NCBI GenBank assembly: GCA_021740845.1
Contig: JAIOYZ010000004.1
Coordinates: 118,142 to 182,141, forward strand
DNA length: 64,000 nucleotides
Source: Bacteroidia bacterium
GTDB lineage: Bacteria; Bacteroidota; Bacteroidia; UKL13-3
Direction of reading: 5' to 3'
The translations under genes were made by a program, and so were the position numbers. Below the pieces are notes generated by a model. It saw nothing but the letters and a program-made list of their open reading frames with translations. It was not told the origin of the DNA and searched no databases. Positions 1-10,400 of the stretch are shown piece after piece (position 1 is the stretch's first letter; every line of letters begins with the position of its first letter).

Positions 1-1268
1 ATAGGTATTTCAAATGGTCTTGCGCTAGCAATAATTCCTGTAGATTTAATTGTTGGCCAAGTTGGGTCAACCGGATTTACCAAAGCATTGTTATTTACTC
101 TAAATACTGAGCCCGCGGGCGGATTTACAAGGTTTTTAATGGGTGTCCAATCCAAGAAATTTGATAATGGATCAAAATTAGAGTTAATAGCAATTCCCAT
201 AAATAGAGTGCCACCTTTGGCAAAAAAATCTGCAGTGGTTCTTTGTCCGTAAGAGAAAGAAAAACTTGCATCGTCGCCAAACCATAATATATGTTTAAAG
301 AAGGCAAAGGTTTTCGTTTGCGATTGAAAATCGGGTTGCAATTGAGTATAATTCAAATTTTCAACCTCAGTAGCTTGAAGAGTATCGTATGCTAAAATGC
401 CAATTTTAGAAAGATTACTCGTAATAAAATTTTGAACAAATATTTTGTTACTGGTATATGCATTTACCAATAACAAATCTGAACTTACTTTTTTAACCCA
501 CATAACAGGGGTTGGTATATAAGCAGATTTAGATAAGGCTTGGTCTACAACCCTTACATATACAATGTTTTGAGCATTATGTTGTAGTCCTTTTGCCAAA
601 CCACTTAATGCATTATTGCTACCATTTACAAATACTTTACAATCACTAGAATCTCCTTTAGGGTTGGTAGATTCTAGTATAAATGAATTGGTATTTGCGG
701 GCAAAATATAAGGAGTTGTATTGGTATCGTTAATATACAATTCGTATTGTTTTATATCGTCTGTTCCATCTGGGTCTGAACCAAAAATGGTGTATTTTAA
801 AACTGGAAAAACAATACTTGGGTTGATGGATGCAATGCCGCCAAGTGGTTCAGAAAAAACAAACTTTACCTCAGGCCTAGAATTTTTAATAGGGTATAAG
901 GTGCTTGCTGGTGTGGCATCTGCCTGACCTAAATTATCAATTGCACGAACATAAATTACAATATCTGCACTGTCTTGTCCTGGAGGAATTTTTAACAAGA
1001 AACTACTGTCTTGGCGTTTGGTATAATGCCATGTTTGTTGGTTGTCGGTAGATATTTCAAATCCTGCAATAAAGCCTCCCTTAGAAATTCCCCACCAATT
1101 TGCATCCACTTGAGTGGTTAATCTGTTTTCACCTGTTCTAAAAATAGTATCCACTGCCATATAAGTTTCAGGCGCAGCAGTGGTTTGGCGTTCACCATCA
1201 AACCCTTTCTTGCAAGCCAAAAGGCCGCTTAGGGTAATTAAAATTAAAACTATTTTTCGGTTCAACAT
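1..1268 (-). CDS. Secreted lipoprotein of unknown function, 3' end cut by window
   Basis: An open frame runs from the ATG at 1268 to the left edge without a stop, about 422 codons. The N-terminus is a lipoprotein signal peptide: hydrophobic residues, then the lipobox LLAC with Cys at residue 19, followed by KK. The mature protein should therefore be lipid-anchored in the envelope. The following 250 residues alternate short hydrophobic strands with Gly/Asp/Asn turns and phrases such as YVRAIDNLGQ and YVRVVDQALS. This resembles fibronectin-III-like beta sandwiches, though I cannot assign a family. The remainder looks globular. It lies 72 bp downstream of ribH on the same strand and may be co-transcribed with it. 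The function is unrecognised. Confidence 0.8.
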   Translation of the reverse strand, partial: MLNRKIVLILITLSGLLACKKGFDGERQTTAAPETYMAVDTIFRTGENRLTTQVDANWWGISKGGFIAGFEISTDNQQTWHYTKRQDSSFLLKIPPGQDSADIVIYVRAIDNLGQADATPASTLYPIKNSRPEVKFVFSEPLGGIASINPSIVFPVLKYTIFGSDPDGTDDIKQYELYINDTNTTPYILPANTNSFILESTNPKGDSSDCKVFVNGSNNALSGLAKGLQHNAQNIVYVRVVDQALSKSAYIPTPVMWVKKVSSDLLLVNAYTSNKIFVQNFITSNLSKIGILAYDTLQATEVENLNYTQLQPDFQSQTKTFAFFKHILWFGDDASFSFSYGQRTTADFFAKGGTLFMGIAINSNFDPLSNFLDWTPIKNLVNPPAGSVFRVNNNALVNPVDPTWPTIKSTGIIASARPFEIP

Positions 1269-1340
1269 GCGTAAATTCTTGGTTCAAACATAAGAGAAAG
1301 AGCCTTTTTAAAAAAGACCTGTTTAAAATGTAATATTACA

Positions 1341-1832
1341 TTAATGCAACTCAGATTTTAGCAAAAGCATTTTCAATGCAGTTTCGGCCGCTTCAATTCC
1401 TTTATTTCCGTGTTTTCCTCCAGCTCTTTCCTGCGCTTGTTCTAAGTTTTGGGTTGTTAAAACACCAAAAATAATTGGCTTATTTGTTTTCAAGCCTACA
1501 TTCATTATCCCATTTGCGCAGGCATCACAAATAAAATCAAAATGGCGGGTTTCACCTTGTATTACACAGCCAATAGTTATTACAGCATCCACTTTTTTGT
1601 TTTCTGCCATCCATTGAGCTGCAAGAGGTAATTCAAAAGTTCCGGGTACGGTTTGAACCAAAATTTGGTTGGCTTTTAATCCTTGGTTTCTTAAAAATCC
1701 AATTGCTGCATCACGCATCGAATGGGTGATTTCTGAGTTCCAATCTGCTGTAACAATTGCTATGCTTAGTTTCTTGAACAATTTATTTTCAGCTAAATCG
1801 GTCTTGGATAAATTTTTTAATGCGGTTGCCAT
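1341..1832 (-). CDS. ribH: 6,7-dimethyl-8-ribityllumazine synthase
   Basis: RibH condenses 5-amino-6-ribitylaminouracil with dihydroxybutanone phosphate, the penultimate step of riboflavin synthesis, usually as a cytosolic icosahedral shell. The 163-residue length is typical. Visible family features are AIVTADWNSEIT near the N-terminus (substrate-binding Trp), GTFELP, and GCVIQGETRHFDFICD, which carries the catalytic His. The terminator at 1991-2026 separates it from the upstream TPR gene, so it probably has its own promoter. A TAGATTTG element at 1910-1903 is a candidate but gives a leader of about 65 bases. No FMN riboswitch is recognisable upstream. A 16-base palindrome, AATGTAATATTACATT, overlaps its stop codon. 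Confidence 0.96.
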   Translation of the reverse strand: MATALKNLSKTDLAENKLFKKLSIAIVTADWNSEITHSMRDAAIGFLRNQGLKANQILVQTVPGTFELPLAAQWMAENKKVDAVITIGCVIQGETRHFDFICDACANGIMNVGLKTNKPIIFGVLTTQNLEQAQERAGGKHGNKGIEAAETALKMLLLKSELH

Positions 1833-1990
1833 ATTTTACTTGATGTTTTCTAATTATTTACCGTTCCTTCTTTCCAGAGATTTGAAAAAAATAACTCGGC
1901 AACAAATCTAGATACAATTTTTGTTTCCGTGTAGATTATTCTACTTACATGAATTCTATTTTATAAATAGAGTTAGGTTCAAACCAAATT

Positions 1991-2026
1991 AAAAAAGCGC
2001 GAAGAGTTTATTCTTCGCGCTTTCTT
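1991..2026 (-). terminator. Rho-independent terminator after the pdhA-TPR unit
   Basis: A perfect 11-bp stem AAGCGCGAAGA / TCTTCGCGCTT (1995-2005 with 2012-2022) closes a 6-base loop. On the minus strand it is followed by an uninterrupted T run (the A run at 1991-1996 on the plus strand). It lies 21 bp past the stop of the TPR gene, so it ends that transcript before ribH. Confidence 0.85.
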
Positions 2027-2046
2027 GTTAATAGTATATAGTTTAA

Positions 2047-2742
2047 TTAGTTGCCTTGAGCAGCAGTAGCTCTAGCAATATACTTTTCAATTTCTTGAGA
2101 TTCTGGTGCTTCGCTATATTCGTTTTTGATTTTTTCGTAAGCAGAAATAGCATCCTTGTTTTCTTTTAATGCTTCATATGCAATACCTGCTTTTTTCAAA
2201 AAGATAGGAGCAGTTAATTTATTATGACCCATTGAAGCGGCTTTCATATATAATTTAGCACCTTTTTCAATTTCGTTTAATTCTACATATGCATCGCCTT
2301 TTAAGCCAATAGCTAAAGGTCCAACCATTTCGTTATTCGTGCTAAATTTGTCTAATTGATCAATTGCATTTTGGTATTCACCCTTACGCATATAGCATAT
2401 ACCTGCATAATAATGAGCCAAGTTACCTGTTTTGGTTAAACCATATTCGTCGGCAACAGTTTCAAATCCTGATATATCCCCTTGGCCTTTTAGTGCCAAA
2501 TCAAAGCTATCAGCTTCAAACCAAGTTTGTGCTTGAAACATAGAGGCTGCTGCTTCTTTTTCAAGTGGCTCAAGATAGTATTTGGTGAATCCAAAATATC
2601 CTAAAACTGCCACTATTAGAGCAATGCTCGCAATATTGATAATTTTTTTATTGGTATTGTAAAACGACTCTACCTTATGTGTAGTTTCAATAAGGGTGTG
2701 GTCTAATTCTAATTCTGAGTTGTGTTCTTCTTTGTGCTCCAT
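2047..2742 (-). CDS. Membrane-anchored tetratricopeptide-repeat protein
   Basis: This is a 231-residue protein with a charged N-terminus (EHKEEHNSELELDH), one transmembrane segment at about residues 36-53 (IINIASIALIVAVLGYFGF), and then TPR-like helical pairs. Examples are the stretches around LAHYYAGICYMRKGEYQNAI, GPLAIGLKGDAYVELNEIEKG and KAGIAYEALKENKDAISAY. The topology (short cytoplasmic tail, one membrane helix, extracytoplasmic TPRs) resembles YfgM-type proteins, which assist envelope protein handling; that role is an inference here. It starts 15 bp after the pdhA stop on the same strand and is followed by a terminator, so the two genes are probably one transcript. A TPR gene beside ribH and recF is a familiar arrangement in Bacteroidota. 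Confidence 0.85.
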   Translation of the reverse strand: MEHKEEHNSELELDHTLIETTHKVESFYNTNKKIINIASIALIVAVLGYFGFTKYYLEPLEKEAAASMFQAQTWFEADSFDLALKGQGDISGFETVADEYGLTKTGNLAHYYAGICYMRKGEYQNAIDQLDKFSTNNEMVGPLAIGLKGDAYVELNEIEKGAKLYMKAASMGHNKLTAPIFLKKAGIAYEALKENKDAISAYEKIKNEYSEAPESQEIEKYIARATAAQGN

Positions 2743-2757
2743 GAGAGTGGTTCTTAC

Positions 2758-3753
2758 TTATTCTTTTATAAACGGATAATTTGGTTCAAAATAAACATCA
2801 TTATACAAATCTGCTGCTTCTGGATATGGAGAGGCCTCACTAAATTCAACAGCTTCGTTGATAGTTGCCATAATTCCTTCTTCTATTTTCTCCAAATCTG
2901 CTTCAGTAGCGTATTTCTTTTTAAGAATTACAGCTTTTACTTGTTCAATTGGATCTTGTGATTTGTATTCTTCTACTTCTTCTTTGGTTCTGTATTTTGC
3001 TGGGTCGCTCATACTATGACCGCGGTAACGGTAGGTTCTAATTTCTAATAAAGTTGGTCCTCCGCCGCTTCTTCCTCTTTCAGCAGCCTCGGCAATTGCT
3101 TTATGCACGTCTTCTGCTTTCATGCCATCCACCGAAAAGGAAGGCATTTCGTAACTTTCACCAATTTTATACATTTCGCGAACAGTGGTAGTTCTACCTA
3201 CCGAAGTTCCCATTGCATAGCCATTGTTTTCAATTACAAAAATTACTGGTAGGTTCCAAAGCATAGCCATGTTAAAGGTTTCGTGCAATGCTCCTTGACG
3301 AGCAGCGCCATCACCAAAATAACATACTGTCACTTGATCGCCACCACGGTATTGATCAGCAAATGCAATACCTGCTCCCAAAGGAATTTGTCCACCCACA
3401 ATTCCATGTCCGCCAAAGAAATTGTGTTCTTTGCTAAACATGTGCATGGAGCCGCCTTTTCCTTTAGAACAGCCTGTTACTTTTCCATATAATTCTGCCA
3501 TTACTTCTCTTGCCGGAATACCACATGCCAAGGCATGCGCATGATCGCGGTAAGCAGTAATAAGTCTGTCTTCCTTTTTTAAAGCACTCATGGTTCCTGC
3601 AACCACTGCTTCTTGACCAATATACAAATGGCAAAAGCCTTTAATCTTTTGCTGCCCGTATAATTGTGCCGACTTCTCTTCAAACCTGCGCATGAGCATC
3701 ATTTGCTCATACCAGTTAAGATAGGTTTCCTTAGTAAAATTGTTTGTTGCCAT
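2758..3753 (-). CDS. pdhA: Pyruvate dehydrogenase E1 component, alpha subunit
   Basis: This is the thiamine-diphosphate-dependent E1-alpha subunit, which decarboxylates pyruvate and acetylates the lipoyl groups of E2 in the pyruvate dehydrogenase complex. The length (331 residues) and the thiamine-binding motif fit: GDGAARQGALHETFNM runs into VIENNGYAMGT, giving GDG, about 26 residues, then NN. Also visible are the family's GQEAVVAG, GGSMHMF, and the RTYRYRGHSMSDPAKYR loop that carries phosphorylation sites in eukaryotic homologues. E1-beta and E2 are not in this window. A good Bacteroidota promoter lies just upstream. The gene is divergent from recF, with 120 bp between the starts. Confidence 0.95.
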   Translation of the reverse strand: MATNNFTKETYLNWYEQMMLMRRFEEKSAQLYGQQKIKGFCHLYIGQEAVVAGTMSALKKEDRLITAYRDHAHALACGIPAREVMAELYGKVTGCSKGKGGSMHMFSKEHNFFGGHGIVGGQIPLGAGIAFADQYRGGDQVTVCYFGDGAARQGALHETFNMAMLWNLPVIFVIENNGYAMGTSVGRTTTVREMYKIGESYEMPSFSVDGMKAEDVHKAIAEAAERGRSGGGPTLLEIRTYRYRGHSMSDPAKYRTKEEVEEYKSQDPIEQVKAVILKKKYATEADLEKIEEGIMATINEAVEFSEASPYPEAADLYNDVYFEPNYPFIKE

Positions 3754-3766
3754 TTTTTAAGAATTG

Positions 3767-3796
3767 CAAAAGTATACAAAATATTACTTTTGACAA
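3767..3796 (-). promoter_or_regulatory. Candidate Bacteroidota-type promoter of pdhA
   Basis: On the minus strand, TTG (3796-3794), a 19-base spacer and TACTTTTG (3774-3767) match the Bacteroidota sigma-A consensus TTTG, 17-23 bases, TAnnTTTG. The pdhA ATG lies 13 bases beyond the -7 element, implying a very short leader. Confidence 0.55.
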
Positions 3797-3873
3797 GTAT
3801 TCTTTGTGGACTGATTATCAGTATAAAATAGATTTTTTACTTTCTGCAAGGGCGGTTTTGCTAAATTGCGACC

Positions 3874-4992
3874 ATGCACTTGCTCCAACTTTCCCTCACA
3901 CAATTTAAGAACTACCAATCGGCTAACTTTAGGTTCAGCCCGGAGGTAAATGTGTTGTATGGCAACAACGGTGCTGGCAAAACCAATGTTTTAGATGCCA
4001 TTTATTATTTATCTATTACCAAAAGTTATTTCAATTCCATAGACCACCAACAAATTTTGCAAGGCAGCCAATTTTTTATTGTAGAAGGTTTGCTGAACCG
4101 AAATGATTTGGAGGAAAAATACAGATTGGTTTTTCAAAAGGGAATTGGCAAAACCCTTTTGGTAAATAATAATGATATCGAAAAGTTTTCGGCACATATT
4201 GGTGCATTGCCAGTGGTAATGATTGCCCCGGGAGATATTTCTTTGATTAATGAAGGTAGCGAGGGGAGAAGGAAATTTGTAGACATGATTTTATCTCAAT
4301 GTGATAAAATGTACCTGCACGAATTAATGAATTACCAAAGAGCCATGGAGCAGCGCAATAAATTATTGAAAGATTTTTTTGATAACCGCTATTTCGACCG
4401 TGATTTATTGAATGTTTACAATGAGCAATTGAGTAGGAGTGGAACCTATATTTTTTATGAGCGTTCTAAGTTTTTGGATATTTTTAAGCCTTTATTTTTA
4501 GAAAACTACCAGAAACTTTCTGGCTTAAACGATGAGGTGGATTTGGTGTTTGAATCTGACTTAAACCGACAATTTTACCCAGATTTATTAACGGTTAGCG
4601 AGCCAGCAGATATAGATTTATTGCGCACAACGCGTGGAATTCACAAGGATGATTTGGTGTTTTTATTAAGACAAAGTCCTTTGAAAAAATTCGGTTCTCA
4701 GGGTCAACAGAAGTCATTTATCATCGCTCTTAAATTGGCTCAATTTCAATATTTAACTCAAGTGAAAGGGGAGAAGCCCATTTTGCTCCTCGACGATATT
4801 TTTGAAAAATTGGATCAAACCAGATTGAACCAGTTGTTTAATTGGATAGCAAAAGGAGATTTTGGCCAAATATTTATAACTGATACACAGCAAGAACGTT
4901 CTCAAGATTTGGTGAAGCAAACAGGTTTAGATTCTGCTTTTTTTAGGATTGAAAATGGAGAGGCTTTTTTGGTTCAAAACGAAATAGATTAA
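3874..4992 (+). CDS. recF: DNA replication and repair protein RecF
   Basis: RecF is an SMC-like ATPase that loads RecA at single-strand gaps with RecO and RecR. The 372-residue protein carries the Walker A motif GNNGAGKT at residues 30-37, the N-terminal LTQFKNY typical of RecF, the ABC-type signature GSQGQQKSF and the Walker B motif LLLDDIFEKLD. It stands alone on the plus strand here rather than beside dnaN and gyrB as in many proteobacteria. Its last four bases overlap the end of the convergent AsmA-like gene, with no room for a separate terminator. Confidence 0.96.
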   Translation: MHLLQLSLTQFKNYQSANFRFSPEVNVLYGNNGAGKTNVLDAIYYLSITKSYFNSIDHQQILQGSQFFIVEGLLNRNDLEEKYRLVFQKGIGKTLLVNNNDIEKFSAHIGALPVVMIAPGDISLINEGSEGRRKFVDMILSQCDKMYLHELMNYQRAMEQRNKLLKDFFDNRYFDRDLLNVYNEQLSRSGTYIFYERSKFLDIFKPLFLENYQKLSGLNDEVDLVFESDLNRQFYPDLLTVSEPADIDLLRTTRGIHKDDLVFLLRQSPLKKFGSQGQQKSFIIALKLAQFQYLTQVKGEKPILLLDDIFEKLDQTRLNQLFNWIAKGDFGQIFITDTQQERSQDLVKQTGLDSAFFRIENGEAFLVQNEID

Positions 4993-7427
4993 TCCTTTTT
5001 CTTTTTCGGAAAAGGCACATAATTTATTTTGAGTTTTCCTGATGCATCTTGCTTAATCCTCAAGAAAACACTAGCACCCATTTTTGCGTCTAAACCAATG
5101 TTTTCTGGTTTTAGATTTTTAGTATGTTTTTTCAAATTTGCCAAAGGGACTTGCACCAAAATATTTGTGCTGTCTTTAAGGGAATGTCGCCCCTCTACAA
5201 AGAATCGTATCACATTGGTGCTTATTTCTGCCCGGTCTATTTCAGATTCTGTTCCCGATGTTTTAAGGTGGGCTTGTATTTCTGCAAATTCAATATTTTT
5301 GAAATCTCTTTTGGTGAAAACCAAATCTCCATGGTCCATTATAGGCGCAAAATTGATCAATTTGCCATCGTAGATTTTTAATTTGGAATCTCCTCTTAAA
5401 AATTGATTTACTGGGTTAAGTTGGTGGTTAATTTTACTATTAAGGTTTACTAGCAAACTTAATTTTCCTGATATATTTTCATGAGTTAAGGTTTTCATTC
5501 CAAAACTATTAAATGCTTTAAGAAACTCTTGAATATTAACCTTGTTGAAATTAGCTTTTACCCATACTGGCGACCAGTCTTTATCTAATTGGGCAATTTC
5601 TGCCTGCAGTTTAAAAGTGCCTTTTGCAAATTGCATGGCAACCGTTTTAAGGGCTATTTTATCCTTTTCTAAAACAAGTTTTGCCTTAAGGTTTTTTGCA
5701 AGAAAAGTTCCTTTTTGAACCCAATTTGCTTGAATAGAAATTTGATAGGAAAGTTTCTCATTCATCTTTTTTAGCAGTTCATAAAGCCGCTTCTTCGACT
5801 TTAATTTTTCGCTCGCACTCTTCTTGGATTTTTGTCTGCGAATAAAATTTTCTAGATTAATCTTATCTGCAACAATATTTAAACTTATAAATGCTTTTGA
5901 TTTAGGTTCAGTAAAAAATGGAATAAAATCAACTATTTTTCCTTTAATCTGAATCCCATCTTTCCCCATCAAAAAAGCTAATGAGTGAAGGTTGAATTCT
6001 TTTTCGTTAAACTGAATATCGCAATTAATTTTGCTAATATCCAAATCCTTTCGTGCCCAATAGAGTAAGCCATCCTTTATTTTGAAAACACCTTTTAGCT
6101 TTCCCCTCAAGGTATAAACACTTTCGCTTTCATACTCTTTTAGTTTTCCCTCATAGGTAAAATTGCTTTCAACTTGTCCCTGTTTTATATAGAAATTAGA
6201 GCTGTCTAAATGCTTGTTAAATCCATCTAATTTGCCTTTCAAATGAAAAGAAATGGATAAATCTGGGTCGATAAAATTTCTAACATTTATTGCTGCCTGA
6301 ATTGGAATGCCGTGGAGTTCCGCTTTAAGCACTGTTATTTTTAAATTGGTGTTTTCTGCCCCAGTTGCTATGGAATCATCTTGATGATTGGTAAATAATC
6401 CCTTTAGGTTTATATGCTCCAACGCTACTTGTTTGTTGGTTATGGCAGCAGCATCTTTGCATGCAAATTCAATTTTAACTTTAGGCTGAATACCTGGCAA
6501 AGAATATCCCTCAATAGATACTTGGGTTGAAACCAAACCATTAAGGTTAAATCTGTTTAATTTAACTTTTATGTTTTCTGCCAATACTCCAATTCCTTCT
6601 TGGGCTGCAATTGAATTGCTCCAAAATTGTAGTGAATGCCAAAGTGGTTTGCCCAATTTAAGTAGTCCTTTTATTCCTACTATTCCTGTTTGCAACTCAA
6701 CAGAAGAGCTGTCTACTTCAATCCACCTTTTGTCTGAAAGGTAGCGTAGGTTTAAATCTACTTGAGTGTTTTTGTTCTTTAAAAAGGTGCCATTTTCCTC
6801 TTTAAATGTTAAGCCTAGAAAGTTAATATTTCCTGATAAATGAATCCCAATTGAGTTGCCCTTGGAGTGGACTTCATTGCTTGTTTTTACTAGGGTCAAG
6901 CCAATAAATTTTCCTTCTAAAGAATCAGAATAAATTATTTTGGTATTATTTATTTTTATGGATTCAAGGTGAAATAATAATGGGTCTATATTTTCGGTTT
7001 GAACCAAAGAACTATCCGCCTTCGATTTGAAAATATCAATATTGCTGAAGCCTGATTTTGTTTTGAAAATAAAGACCTCTGCGTCTTCTAAGCTTAGCTT
7101 TTTTAAGTTGATTTCATTTTGAAGTAGCTTGTAAATCTGAATGCTGATGAATACCTTTTTTACCTTTAGAAATTCCTTGTTATAGATTTCGTTTTGAGGG
7201 CCTTTAAAAGCAAAATCCGAAATTTCTAAACTTGCATCGGGGAGATTATAGAACAAGGTGAAATGGATTTTTCCAACCGCAATTTCACCTTGTACCGATT
7301 CTTTTAACTGTGCTTTTAATAAGTTAATAATCCTTTCTTGGTTAATTTCAACCAAGGCCAAAAGGATAAAATACAATCCAATTAGTACTCCGAAAAACCA
7401 AATAAGTACCTTTCCAGCTTTTTTCAT
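4989..7427 (-). CDS. AsmA-family large envelope protein
   Basis: This 812-residue protein has a single N-terminal membrane helix (VLIWFFGVLIGLYFILLALV, residues 7-26). A long beta-rich body follows, with the AsmA opening pattern of a charged helix, IAVGKIHF and ASLEISDFAF. The C-terminal third has the AsmA-C layout (LRGDSKLKIYDGKLINFAP, TEIDRAEISTNV-like strands). AsmA-like proteins are repeat-beta-groove proteins anchored in the inner membrane and linked to phospholipid transport to the outer membrane. That role is from family knowledge; the sequence shows only the fold. It lies 49 bp downstream of the deacetylase-like gene on the same strand. It ends on a basic KKKKD tail that overlaps the recF stop. 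Confidence 0.8.
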   Translation of the reverse strand: MKKAGKVLIWFFGVLIGLYFILLALVEINQERIINLLKAQLKESVQGEIAVGKIHFTLFYNLPDASLEISDFAFKGPQNEIYNKEFLKVKKVFISIQIYKLLQNEINLKKLSLEDAEVFIFKTKSGFSNIDIFKSKADSSLVQTENIDPLLFHLESIKINNTKIIYSDSLEGKFIGLTLVKTSNEVHSKGNSIGIHLSGNINFLGLTFKEENGTFLKNKNTQVDLNLRYLSDKRWIEVDSSSVELQTGIVGIKGLLKLGKPLWHSLQFWSNSIAAQEGIGVLAENIKVKLNRFNLNGLVSTQVSIEGYSLPGIQPKVKIEFACKDAAAITNKQVALEHINLKGLFTNHQDDSIATGAENTNLKITVLKAELHGIPIQAAINVRNFIDPDLSISFHLKGKLDGFNKHLDSSNFYIKQGQVESNFTYEGKLKEYESESVYTLRGKLKGVFKIKDGLLYWARKDLDISKINCDIQFNEKEFNLHSLAFLMGKDGIQIKGKIVDFIPFFTEPKSKAFISLNIVADKINLENFIRRQKSKKSASEKLKSKKRLYELLKKMNEKLSYQISIQANWVQKGTFLAKNLKAKLVLEKDKIALKTVAMQFAKGTFKLQAEIAQLDKDWSPVWVKANFNKVNIQEFLKAFNSFGMKTLTHENISGKLSLLVNLNSKINHQLNPVNQFLRGDSKLKIYDGKLINFAPIMDHGDLVFTKRDFKNIEFAEIQAHLKTSGTESEIDRAEISTNVIRFFVEGRHSLKDSTNILVQVPLANLKKHTKNLKPENIGLDAKMGASVFLRIKQDASGKLKINYVPFPKKKKD

Positions 7428-7476
7428 ATGACTAGAAACAAAGCTATTGATTTAGGAAGGATTATTTATGGATTCC

Positions 7477-10400
7477 TTATTCCTTCCTTATTTTTTTGAA
7501 AATGGTCTTGCCAGAAGCGTTTTGAATTGAGATAACATATAGCCCACTTGTTATATTTTCGGTAAATAAGTAAAACTCATTGTCGCCCAATTTCTCAATT
7601 GAGCATTCAACTTTTTTTCCTAGCATATCCCTTATTTCAATTGGATTTATCTCATCTGGGTTGTTAACCAAAATTTGCAAGTATTCTTGAAATGGATTTG
7701 GGAAAACCAAACTTGTATTTAAATCTGGGAAATTTGGATTTGGCTCAGATTTTTCTTCTTTATTTAGGGTTGCAGAAATTATTGAATTTTTGTTACTCTG
7801 AATTGGTAGCAATTGCATACCGCTTATTTTTACTGTTCCTCCATTACTTTGTTTTACTGTATAAAAGGTAAAAGTCATTCTAGAAACATGGTTGGGGATA
7901 GTAATAGAAATGGTATTCAAATTCCAATCTGATGTATTAGCAGGCACTTTAATATCTGTGTTTATATTTCCTAACTCTGGAAATGAATAATTAATACGCA
8001 CCGAATCGCCTAAATTTCCTTTTGTAGAAATATTAAAAGTGCAATTTCCTTTTTCTAAACCACCCAAATTTTGAACGCTTGCCATTACACCGCTATTAGT
8101 TCTTGATAAGGATTTGTTATTGCTCAAAGGTACTCCATCGTTAATATCGTAGCTTGCCGAAATGGAGGTGTAGCCATCTGGTTGGTTATTTGAGTTTAAA
8201 TCTGTTTGTAGATTTGGAAAAACATTTACAAATGGATTGGGTGTATGCGAATACAATGCTTGCGCCCATTCTTTGTATGTAAATACTGGAATTTCATTCT
8301 CATTACACCAAGTAAGTAAGGTGTCAATTCTTGCCAAATAGCCTGTAAAACCGCCAGTCATATTAGATAACATACTCATACCAAAACTAGAATGATGTTT
8401 TGCACTATTATCTGCTATAATTCCAGTAATACTTTTGGCTGTATTGTTTTCTTCCTTAAAATCTAAACCATGCATGGCAAATGCTTTGTCCTTGTTTTCG
8501 TCTATTTCGTTAAAACATTTATAGGCAACATCAACATAAACATCTCCAGCAATATAACCGTATGGTGCAGCAAAAAATTTCAACTCGGCTCGGTTCAGCA
8601 ATGCATTGTAATTGCTTGGAATTAGTAAAGTTTTTGGTTTAGGCAAACCTAAGATTTCAAATAAGCTAATACTTCTTTCTATCAATAAATTTATACCTGC
8701 GGCATTGGGTTTAATATCATATTGTGTAATTCTCTTGTATGCAATATTATTAAGGTTTCCAAGGTTTACAGTTTCTCCATAATAACCGCCAAGTGTGATG
8801 GTGTCTGGGTCGTTTGTATTTTTGTTTTTTAGGTTCGAATAAGTATAAACTCCTTGATTGAATGGAAGGTAAATATTCGAATAAAATACGGGTGAACTCA
8901 AGTTAGTAAACTCACCATTGTTTTGAGAAATCAATTGGTTGCCTGCAATATTAACTAAGCCTTCATTTGCATAATTAGTTGCTAAAACCGAATCAATTTT
9001 TAAACAAACCTTCCTTCCAATAAACTTAGTTATACCCGGATGTCCTACTAATGCAAGAGTATCAGCAAATGTGCTAACATTAAAAAAGGCCAAACTATGG
9101 TCGGGGGTATGATCTGCCAATTCATGACCAGCAGCTGCAATTTCCCTCAAGGCATTTGTAGCAGCAGTATCTCCAACAATTCTTGAAGCATTAATTCCTA
9201 GAGTAAATTTCTTTTGGTGAGCATTAAAAGTTTGGTTCAAAGCTCTCCAATAAGTAGGGTTTTGGTAATCATCAACCCTAAAACAGACGCCACCTTTTTT
9301 TTTAAAAGTAGAAGAATCTCCCTCAAATGGAATGTCAATTTGTGAGGTGGTATCTATACTACTAGTGTCTTCTGGAGTACTTTCAAAATACTTTTTCATT
9401 TCCATAAAACTCATACGAACCATACCCGGATTTGTCCTTTTAATTACAACAAATGAAACATTGATTTTACTAATATTTTCAGGGATATTCAGGTATTTAG
9501 TTTGTTTTTCGTAAGCGCTGGTTCCTGCTCCAAAAAGTAAGGATTGAGTTGGTAGCGAAATCTCCGGAAATGTAATCACCATTTTTATGGAATCGCCCAC
9601 TTGGCCTTTGGTATAAATGTTAATTTCATTTAGGCCTTTTTCTAGTCCGCCCAGATTATTTATACTGGCTAAAGTAGAGTTATTACTGGCTGAACCAAAA
9701 CTAGAATAATTACTTTCTATAACACCGTCGTTGCTTAGAAAATTGGTAGTAATAGTAAAGCCATCCGGAAGTGAATTTCCATTTATATCTTTATTCAAAA
9801 GTGGTAACACATTTGCCATTGGATTGCTGGTACTATCGTATATAATACTTGCCCATTGGTTATAGGTTCTTATAGGAATATTATTTTGAACACTCCAAAT
9901 TAATACGCTTTCAACTCTGTTCAAAAATGCTGCCCAGCCACCTGTTACATTATACATATGGCTCAATCCAAAACTTTGAAAATGGCGTGCAGAACGGTCG
10001 GCAAAAATATTAATAAGACCTTGGTAGGTATTTGTTTCTTCATAAAAATCTGGACCTTGCATGCCATATCTTTTATCTCCAATACTATCCACCTCATTAT
10101 AACATTTTTGAGCAGAAGCAATATTTACAGCACCGGCAGTATACCCAACTTGCTCAGAGAAAAGTTTTACTTCTTGCTTGTTTAGTAAGGCAAAGGAACC
10201 TCCAGGTTGAATCCAAGTTTTAGGTGCGGGTAGTCCAAATTCTGCAAAAAGTTGTTTGCTTCTTTGTGCTAATAGCAAGTTAGATGCAGAGTTTGTAACC
10301 ACATCTGATGTGCTAATTTTATGGTATGCAATGGAATAAAGGGTATCATTTTTCCAAGGCTCTTGCCAATAAGTTTGCAAGGTTAATGTGTCAGGGTCAT

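Noticed and set aside
721-927. A short plus-strand open frame near the left edge
   Set aside because: It is inside the minus-strand lipoprotein frame, which runs unbroken to the edge with a proper lipobox.
1327-1342. Palindrome AATGTAATATTACATT as a terminator of ribH
   Set aside because: It is AT-only, overlaps the stop codon and lacks a following T-tract on the minus strand.
1840-2046. FMN riboswitch upstream of ribH
   Set aside because: The RFN element core pairs are not present; only a terminator hairpin and one motif copy are seen.
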